A stretch of DNA of 5,160 nt from assembly GCA_012910725.1 (NCBI GenBank), contig WNEG01000020.1, forward strand, positions 1-5,160. The letters run 5' to 3'. This document shows, one piece after another, positions 1 through 5,160 of this stretch. The stretch comes from Candidatus Ethanoperedens thermophilum (GTDB lineage: Archaea > Halobacteriota > Methanosarcinia > Methanosarcinales > EX4572-44). The position numbers and the translations under genes are program-made. Within the stretch, counting starts at the first letter, position 1; each line of letters begins with the position of its first letter. The notes under the pieces were generated by a model. The model was not told where the DNA came from, ran no database searches, and saw only the letters and a list, made by a program, of their open reading frames with translations.

Positions 1-1
1 A

Positions 2-460
2 GTAAGAGCCATCGTGCTCACGAATGCTACTGGCGAAACAGCTTCCGGGGGCTCAGCAGTTTTCAGAAATGTAAGTAGAAAAGATCAAAAAACGTTAAAA
101 GACAAATTTGGATACCCCTATGCAGCCATAATCCTTCCAGAGAAGATAAACGAAGAGCTGATAATATCTCTGAATGTCAATATGGGCAACAGTCCAGAGC
201 GCATTCCAAGCAGTTGGACGCCAGATCAGCATCCAATAGACTACCAGCTTATTCCGATAATCCAGAAGAACGAAACCATCATCGATATCTTAAACAGCAT
301 AAACGAAACAGACGATGTTCAAAGCTGCATAGGCACTGTGCACAAAAATAAAGAGTTCATTGAAAAGACGTCAAAGATACTATCCAATAACATTCAGAAC
401 CTGGAAAATCTCACGTTAGAAGAAGTAAAAGAGAAATGTCATACAGTTGTCATCCAGTGA
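2..460 (+). CDS. Unrecognised protein, C-terminal part (gene cut by the left edge)
   Basis: The frame is open from base 2 to the TGA at 458-460, giving 152 visible residues. A GTG at 14 could be a start, but the frame stays open upstream of it and there is no room to see a ribosome binding site, so I treat the gene as 5'-truncated. I do not recognise the family. The visible part begins with a small-residue-rich stretch (LTNATGETASGGSAVF). A mixed region follows with FGYPYAAIILPEK, which looks like a beta strand, and a proline-rich loop (PERIPSSWTPDQHP). The last 50 or so residues are charged and probably helical. There are two cysteines and no membrane segment in the visible part. Five N-X-S/T sequons occur (NAT, NVS, NET twice, NLT), which would matter only if the protein is exported. 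A T-run follows the stop, and the next gene has its own promoter, so the two are probably separate transcripts. Confidence 0.7.
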   Translation, partial: VRAIVLTNATGETASGGSAVFRNVSRKDQKTLKDKFGYPYAAIILPEKINEELIISLNVNMGNSPERIPSSWTPDQHPIDYQLIPIIQKNETIIDILNSINETDDVQSCIGTVHKNKEFIEKTSKILSNNIQNLENLTLEEVKEKCHTVVIQ

Positions 461-501
461 ATTAGCAAACGATCTGTGTCTACGATAATTATTAAAACCA
501 C

Positions 502-512
502 TTGTTTTTTAG
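502..512 (+). terminator. T-run, candidate archaeal terminator
   Basis: A run of T with one G (TTGTTTTTT, 502-510) lies about 42 bases after the stop of the upstream gene and before the TATA box of the next gene. Archaeal RNA polymerase commonly terminates at T-rich tracts in the non-template strand without needing a hairpin, and no strong stem is seen here. Assignment rests on position and composition only. Confidence 0.4.
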
Positions 513-520
513 ATAGTGCC

Positions 521-561
521 TCCAAAATCATATATAAACCATAAGAATTATTGAACCCGTG
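521..561 (+). promoter_or_regulatory. Archaeal TATA-box promoter of the GH94-like gene
   Basis: TATATAA at 531-537 is a good archaeal TATA box, preceded by an A-rich BRE-like element (CCAAAA at 522-527). Archaeal transcription usually starts about 25-27 bases downstream of the TATA centre, which here falls at about 559-561. That is on or next to a GTG codon (561) in frame with the ATG at 573. The transcript is therefore predicted to have a leader of about 12-14 bases to the ATG, or none at all if the GTG is used. No other promoter-like element is as clear in this gap. Confidence 0.6.
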
Positions 562-572
562 TGGTTTTGTCT

Positions 573-3500
573 ATGGTAAGTGTTGAGAACGTCAAATATT
601 ATCTTGATAGTGAGAAGCGCTTTGTTATTGAGAATTATAACTGGGCTAAGCCGTTTTCAAGTTTTTTCCCAGGAATTGGTGGAAAGTGGGGTGTCCCGTT
701 GTGGGCTTATTACGTGAACCGGGGGCAGTGTATATCCAGTATTGGGATAAGGGACAAGGATAATGCGATTATGGAGTTTTTCTCCTTTAATAAGGCTTGT
801 CAGATGGTAGGTAACCAAGGGTTCAGGACTTTTCTGAAGGTGGACGGTGATGTTCTGTATGAGCCATTCAAACAATCAAAAGACAGGATGGTTTCCCAGA
901 GGATGATTGTTTCTGCCTGGGATTTAGAGTTAGAGGAAGTTAATCGTGCGCTTGGTCTTCAGGTGACTGTAAACTTCTTCCCTCTTGTGAACTTGCCGGT
1001 TGCAGGGCTTGTGCGAAGGGTCAGTATCAAAAATTTGAATGGTAAACCGTTGAGGATGGAGCTTCTTGATGGTCTGCCGCATATCCTCTCATTTGGCATG
1101 ACCCAGCGCTGCATCAAAATTATTGCCAGGCATATCGAGGCGATGAAAGAGGTGAAGGTCATTGACGGGATGCCTCTTTTCAAACTGAAGCAGGTTCCTC
1201 TCGATGTTTCACAGGTTCAGGAGATTCGTGGTGGTAATTTCTATTTTACCCTGTTAGATGGAAAAGGCAGTATCCCAAGTGATAGTTATGTGGTGGACCC
1301 TGAATCAGTATTTGGCATATCGGGGAGTTTTGATTACCCGTGGTTGTTTGCCGAGCATGGTGTTGAAGAAGTGCTGGCATGCAATCAGATGTATGAGAAT
1401 AAGACTCCATGCGCGTTCACGGCACTCTGTCTTGATATACCGGCTGGTGAAGAGATGACGTTCTATTCTATCGTAGGTAATGCGTCTTCTGAGGAGAAAC
1501 TGAGGAATTTTAAGAAGTATGTTGTGGATAATGGTATTTTAGATAAGAGAGATGAGAATAGAAGGACTATTGAAGAGATTGAAGATAATATGTTTACTGT
1601 CAGCAGTAATAAGAATCTTGATAGTTATTATGGTCAGACGTTCCTTGATAATGTGGTGAGGGGTGGGATGCCTGTTGTCTTCAGGACGCAGTCGAGCAAA
1701 AACGTGTTCTACCTGTATTCGAGGAAGCACGGGGATCTTGAGAGGGATTATAATTATTTTGTGGTGGAAGAGACATACCTATCGCAGGGAAATTCGCATT
1801 TCAGGGATGTTAATCAGAACCGAAGGAATGATGTCTGGTTTAATCCCGGGATAGAGGACAGTAATATCATCATGTTCTTTAACTTGATCCAGACCGATGG
1901 CTTCAATCCCCTGGTTGTAAATGGTCTTACGTACACTGCTAAGGATTTGCCAGCGCTTGCGGAATGGCTCGGCGGTATTGTAGATGATACCGGACTCTTT
2001 GATGAGCTACTAGAGCTGGTTCAAGAGCCATTTACACCAGGCGAGTTTATGATGAAAATCGAAGAGGCAGTAACAGGGCGGTCTCTGGATTATGATGATA
2101 TTGTCGCGGTCTTGCTCTCGTTTTGCAGGGAGAATGATGTTGGCGAGCCGTCTGAAGGTTTCTGGATAGATCACTGGACGTACAATCTTGACCTGCTCGA
2201 CAACTTCCTGATGATCTTCCCGGACAGGTTAAAAGAGATACTGGTGGATAGATGTGTTTTTACCTTTTATGACAATCCTGATGTTGTTATGCCGCGAAAA
2301 AAGAAGTACGTGCTGGTGGATGGGAAAGTCAGGCAGTACGGTGCTGTGAAACGAAACAAGGATAAGTTGAAACTGATAAAATCAAGGGTGGTGTACCCCT
2401 ATAAGGTTAGAAGAGAGAACGGCATGGGCAGCGTATACACAACCAATCTCCTGGTCAAGATGCTGTCCATCATCGCAAACAAGATCGCTTCACTGGATCC
2501 TGAAGGGATCGGTATGGAGATGGAGGCTGACAAACCCGGGTGGAACGACCCCTTAAACGGCTTGCCAGGACTCATGGCATCATCTCTCCCTGAGACCCTT
2601 GAACTTAAAAGGGCTTGTTCCTTTCTATCCGATGCCATTGCAAGTATTGGGCTCGAAGATTGCGAATCTTTATCAATCTTCGGGGAACTGGACGTATTTA
2701 TCACTGATCTGATGGAAGCAATCGAGAAACGACTGGACTCAGTGGATGAAAACAGGAACTTTTTATTCTGGGATGAAAGTCACGGGATAAAGGAAGATTA
2801 CCGGGAGAAAACCATCTTCGGTGTGAGTGGCGAGGAAATGGAGATGAAGATTTCCACTGTAAAAGACTTCCTGGGTAAATCTTTGAAATTACTTGACAGG
2901 ATCTTCAGCGACATTTCCCATGATAAATTGTTCCACAAAAACGGAGTATGCTACACCTATTTCTTAAACGAAGTCAAAAGATACGAGCATATCCGTGGGG
3001 ATGATGAGAAGAGCGAGATTGCAGTTAACGACTCCGGGTTGGAACTTGTAACACCACTGGAGTTCAAACAAAAGCCCCTTTCACTATTCCTGGAAGGGTC
3101 AGTCCATCTAATGAAGATAAAACAAGAATTAGCCAGCGAGATATACAAAAATGTTAAAAATAGTAAAATATACGATGAAAAATTAAAGATGTACAAGACG
3201 AGCGAACCCATAACAAGAGAACCGTTTGAAATAGGGCGGGCAAGGGCATACCCACCAGGATGGATAGAGAACGAATCCATCTACCTGCACATGGAATACA
3301 AGTACCTGCTTGAACTCTTCAAAGTTGGTCTTTACGAAAAATATTACGAAGAAATCAGGAATACAATGATACCTTTCCTGGATCCTGAAACCTACGGACG
3401 GAGCACACTTGAAAACAGTTCATTCATCGTCAGCAGCGCTTTCCCTGATAGCGAACTGCACGGGCGGGGCTTCCAGCCAAGACTCACAGGAGCATCGGCA

Positions 3501-3899
3501 GAACTGATCAACATGTGGATAATTATGACCGCTGGACAACATCCATTTGCAGTCGACGAGACAGGAAGCCTGAATCTGAAGCTTGAACCAGCACTCCCGG
3601 ACTGGCTTTTCACAGAAAAAAAACAGACCTGCAAAACCTTCACAGACAAAGGAGACCCAACAGAACTAACCATACCAGAAAACTGCTTCGCGTTCAAATT
3701 CCTCGGAAAAACAATTGTCGTATATCACAACGACAAAAGAAAAAACACATTCGGAAAAGATAAAGCAAGAATCACCCACTACATCCTGAAATACACCGAT
3801 GGAAAAACCTGCAGAATACAGGGCAGCACACTACCAGCAAAACTTGCAAACGACACAAGAGATGGACAAATAGAAAGAATGGACGCATTTCTACACTGA
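573..3899 (+). CDS. GH94 family phosphorylase-like protein (cellobiose/chitobiose phosphorylase-related), long form
   Basis: The predicted protein has about 1,108 residues (numbered from the ATG at 573). It has no signal peptide or membrane segment, so it is probably cytoplasmic. GH94 enzymes split beta-linked disaccharides with phosphate, releasing a sugar 1-phosphate. The order fits that family: an N-terminal beta-sandwich region (about 1-300) with FSSFFPGIGGKWGVPLWAYYVNRG, then a helical barrel from about 350 with YYGQTFLDNVVRGG (352 on), KHGDLERDYN (around 386) and FRDVNQNRRNDVWFNPG (410 on). PGWND places the likely catalytic acid at D659. PPGWIENESIYLH ends in a candidate phosphate-binding His906, and LTGAS gives T972-G973. 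The last 100 or so residues look like the C-terminal beta domain. Classical GH94 enzymes have about 800 residues, so this is a long form of unknown substrate. ATG 573 is preferred; an in-frame GTG at 561 would add four residues, and neither has a convincing Shine-Dalgarno sequence. Codon choice shifts strongly along the gene. The family call is secure, the exact substrate is not. Confidence 0.85.
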   Translation: MVSVENVKYYLDSEKRFVIENYNWAKPFSSFFPGIGGKWGVPLWAYYVNRGQCISSIGIRDKDNAIMEFFSFNKACQMVGNQGFRTFLKVDGDVLYEPFKQSKDRMVSQRMIVSAWDLELEEVNRALGLQVTVNFFPLVNLPVAGLVRRVSIKNLNGKPLRMELLDGLPHILSFGMTQRCIKIIARHIEAMKEVKVIDGMPLFKLKQVPLDVSQVQEIRGGNFYFTLLDGKGSIPSDSYVVDPESVFGISGSFDYPWLFAEHGVEEVLACNQMYENKTPCAFTALCLDIPAGEEMTFYSIVGNASSEEKLRNFKKYVVDNGILDKRDENRRTIEEIEDNMFTVSSNKNLDSYYGQTFLDNVVRGGMPVVFRTQSSKNVFYLYSRKHGDLERDYNYFVVEETYLSQGNSHFRDVNQNRRNDVWFNPGIEDSNIIMFFNLIQTDGFNPLVVNGLTYTAKDLPALAEWLGGIVDDTGLFDELLELVQEPFTPGEFMMKIEEAVTGRSLDYDDIVAVLLSFCRENDVGEPSEGFWIDHWTYNLDLLDNFLMIFPDRLKEILVDRCVFTFYDNPDVVMPRKKKYVLVDGKVRQYGAVKRNKDKLKLIKSRVVYPYKVRRENGMGSVYTTNLLVKMLSIIANKIASLDPEGIGMEMEADKPGWNDPLNGLPGLMASSLPETLELKRACSFLSDAIASIGLEDCESLSIFGELDVFITDLMEAIEKRLDSVDENRNFLFWDESHGIKEDYREKTIFGVSGEEMEMKISTVKDFLGKSLKLLDRIFSDISHDKLFHKNGVCYTYFLNEVKRYEHIRGDDEKSEIAVNDSGLELVTPLEFKQKPLSLFLEGSVHLMKIKQELASEIYKNVKNSKIYDEKLKMYKTSEPITREPFEIGRARAYPPGWIENESIYLHMEYKYLLELFKVGLYEKYYEEIRNTMIPFLDPETYGRSTLENSSFIVSSAFPDSELHGRGFQPRLTGASAELINMWIIMTAGQHPFAVDETGSLNLKLEPALPDWLFTEKKQTCKTFTDKGDPTELTIPENCFAFKFLGKTIVVYHNDKRKNTFGKDKARITHYILKYTDGKTCRIQGSTLPAKLANDTRDGQIERMDAFLH

Positions 3900-3924
3900 A
3901 CATCTGGGACACATCCTATTATTC

Positions 3925-3952
3925 CACAACCACCTCCCAACAGTGGTTTGTG
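3925..3952. terminator. Imperfect hairpin between convergent genes, possible bidirectional terminator
   Basis: CACAACCAC (3925-3933) pairs with GTGGTTTGTG (3943-3952) as nine base pairs with one bulged T, around a nine-base loop. It lies 25 bases after the stop of the GH94-like gene and about 80 bases beyond the stop of the opposing gene. Only a short T-run follows on the plus strand (TTT, then AAAAG), so it is a weak intrinsic terminator by bacterial standards. The rest of the 135-base gap holds no gene or tRNA that I can recognise. Confidence 0.35.
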
Positions 3953-4034
3953 TTTAAAAGAGAGCGGGAAGACTAAAGTTACTTGATCTCACGGGCATCC
4001 ACTCCTGGCAGACGCCTGGATTGAAATATGATTC

Positions 4035-4895
4035 TCAGTGTTCCTGGTATAGTTCTTTTCTTCTTGCTTCAAGCATACTGTTTTCCATCCCACAATATTC
4101 TGCTGCAGTTAATACCCGAACGTTGTGCTCTGCACCCACATCAAACACTGGTGCAATATGTTTTTTCCACTTCAGATCGCGAAGCAGATGGTGGTCAAGA
4201 ATCATTGTTTTAAGATTGGTTTTCTCAATAATTTGAATTAAGTGATCGATACTTGCTTTAAGACTGGCGTATGAATAGCGATAGCCAAGCATGTAAGTCA
4301 TTGGGCCATCAATATATGCCACATCAGGCTGGCTCTCTATAATAAAATCTGCCTGTGCATCAATACCTGCCCCTTCAACATCTGATGTGAATACAAACAC
4401 CTTGTCTCTATCTGATATGGCAACTTCCACCACATAGCCTAATCGATTGTTTGTACCATGATATACTGCCTGTGAAAAACAAATATTTGTTGCCCCAACA
4501 TCAAAACTTTGCCTGTCTGCGTATTCAACAACCTCTGCCACAGGTCGCATCTGTTCAATAAAATAATCTGCTCGCTTTTTCTGGCTCTTATTGATATTCT
4601 CGAGTGGGTGTTTTATTAACGCAGTTTTGCCAGAGAATATATTCACTTTACCTGGGTCATAATGGTCAAAATGATAATGTGTAACAATTAACACACCAGA
4701 TTCTAAAGCGGCATCTTCTATTCGTTTTTTATGCTGCTGTAGCCGCAAGAGCTCACATTCGTGTGGTTGTAGTTTATAGCGACGTGGTCCAAGTGCTGCA
4801 GATGGATCGATGAGTATGTGCACATCTGATGTTGTAACCAGTGTCGCCATACTCCTTGTGCCCATCGAATCTGATGCAAGTGGAATAATCTTCAT
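4035..4895 (-). CDS. UPF0282 family metallo-beta-lactamase-fold hydrolase
   Basis: The 286-residue protein matches the archaeal UPF0282/COG2248 pattern: an N-terminal MKIIPLASDSMGTRSMAT, then HILIDPSAALGPRRY (residues 26-40). The metal-binding signature THYHFDH follows (H73, H75, D77, H78). Further likely ligands are H146 in YHG, D172 in TSDVEG and H235 or H236 in LDHHLLRD, so a complete two-metal site seems to be present. The family is a predicted metal-dependent hydrolase with, to my knowledge, no established substrate. It is probably cytoplasmic, having no signal peptide or membrane segment. The ATG at 4895 is chosen because family members begin with MKIIP-like sequence. A TTG directly before it would add one residue. 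No Shine-Dalgarno sequence or clear TATA box is visible upstream. The C-terminus (LEARRKELYQEH) looks intact, so the gene is probably full length. It converges on the GH94-like gene, with a 135-base gap and no evident functional link. Confidence 0.88.
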   Translation of the reverse strand: MKIIPLASDSMGTRSMATLVTTSDVHILIDPSAALGPRRYKLQPHECELLRLQQHKKRIEDAALESGVLIVTHYHFDHYDPGKVNIFSGKTALIKHPLENINKSQKKRADYFIEQMRPVAEVVEYADRQSFDVGATNICFSQAVYHGTNNRLGYVVEVAISDRDKVFVFTSDVEGAGIDAQADFIIESQPDVAYIDGPMTYMLGYRYSYASLKASIDHLIQIIEKTNLKTMILDHHLLRDLKWKKHIAPVFDVGAEHNVRVLTAAEYCGMENSMLEARRKELYQEH

Positions 4896-4932
4896 CAATT
4901 GTTAAAATGCTCAAACTTTTCTTCTAACGCAC

Positions 4933-4951
4933 TGCACAACTTCGTTGTACA
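4933..4951. repeat. Short inverted repeat upstream of the UPF0282 gene
   Basis: TGCACAAC (4933-4940) and GTTGTACA (4944-4951) pair at seven of eight positions around a TTC loop, with one C/A mismatch. It lies 38 bases upstream of the ATG of the minus-strand gene, where an operator or a leader hairpin could sit, but its function is unknown. Part of it resembles the start of the nearby tandem repeat unit (GCACTGCA.ACAAC), so it may be a rearranged repeat copy. Confidence 0.4.
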
Positions 4952-4980
4952 GAACTACATACCTCGTGTATAGAAACGAT

Positions 4981-5160
4981 TCTTGATTATGCAAGCACTG
5001 TACACAACGCAAGCAGAACTTACTAGCAACTCTTGATTGCGCAAGCACTGCATACAACGCAAGCAGAACTTACTAGCAACTCTTGATTGCGCAAGCACTG
5101 CATACAACGCAAGCAGAACTTACTAGCAACTCTTGATTACGCAAGCACTGCATACAACGC
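4981..5160. repeat. 50-base direct tandem repeat array, 3.6 copies visible, open at the right edge
   Basis: Units start at 4981, 5031, 5081 and 5131, each beginning TCTTGATT. Units 2 and 3 are identical over all 50 bases. Unit 1 differs from them at four positions (unit positions 9, 10, 21 and 23). The 30 visible bases of unit 4 differ at one (position 9). Copies abut with no spacers. The unit length is not a multiple of three, and each unit carries TGA and TAG on the plus strand and TAG and TAA on the minus strand, so the array is not coding. Each unit contains GCAAGCA twice, 18 bases apart, which suggests an older internal duplication. The array lies about 85 bases upstream of the UPF0282 gene start and continues beyond the window. 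Possible roles include a protein-binding array, a minisatellite or a replication/partition site; none is shown by the sequence. Confidence 0.95.

Noticed and set aside
2399..2704. Antisense open frame inside the GH94-like gene, and similar ones at 657-875, 959-1183, 2957-3280 and 3392-3697
   Set aside because: They are opposite a clearly conserved protein, show no recognisable domains, and are explained by the codon bias of the real gene.
3953..4034. Possible tRNA or small RNA in the convergent gap
   Set aside because: I could not find a cloverleaf, a T-loop motif or any long stem on either strand.
4021..4236. Plus-strand open frames overlapping the 3' part of the UPF0282 gene
   Set aside because: They are antisense to a well-supported conserved gene that includes its H235/H236 motif, and the translated products look random.
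573..4895. A functional pair of the GH94-like protein and UPF0282 hydrolase
   Set aside because: The genes are convergent, separated by a terminator-like hairpin, and have no shared pathway I can name; neighbourhood alone is not evidence here.
4981..5160. CRISPR array
   Set aside because: The units abut directly and the whole 50 bases repeat; there are no unique spacers and no cas genes in the window.

Overview
The window looks archaeal, most plausibly from a methanogen or methane-oxidising lineage. Three things point that way. The minus-strand gene encodes a metallo-beta-lactamase-fold protein of the archaeal UPF0282/COG2248 type. The large gene is preceded by a TATA box at archaeal spacing instead of a bacterial -35/-10 promoter. 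No complete gene start here has a convincing Shine-Dalgarno sequence. The genus cannot be decided from this sequence alone.

Layout: (1) 2-460 (+) is the 3' part of an unrecognised gene that runs in from the left edge. (2) 461-572 is an intergenic gap with a T-run terminator candidate (502-512) and a TATA-box promoter (about 521-538). (3) 573-3899 (+) is a very large gene, about 1,108 residues, for a glycoside hydrolase family 94 (cellobiose/chitobiose phosphorylase-like) protein. The WND acid motif, the YPPG..EN....H loop and the TGAS phosphate-site motif can all be seen. (4) 3900-4034 is a 135-base convergent gap with an imperfect hairpin. (5) 4035-4895 (-) is the UPF0282 metallo-hydrolase gene. 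(6) 4896-5160 is non-coding. It holds a small inverted repeat, a possible decayed repeat unit, and then a 50-base direct tandem repeat (3.6 copies visible) that leaves the window on the right.

The two complete genes converge and share no obvious pathway, so they are probably not a functional unit. The GH94-like protein would act in the cytoplasm on beta-linked oligosaccharides, using phosphate to release a sugar 1-phosphate. The UPF0282 protein is a predicted metal-dependent hydrolase of unknown substrate.

The items most worth a second look are the 50-base tandem array upstream of the UPF0282 gene, the sharp change in synonymous codon choice from the 5' to the 3' part of the GH94-like gene, and the altered active-site loop and apparent extra length of that protein relative to classical GH94 enzymes.
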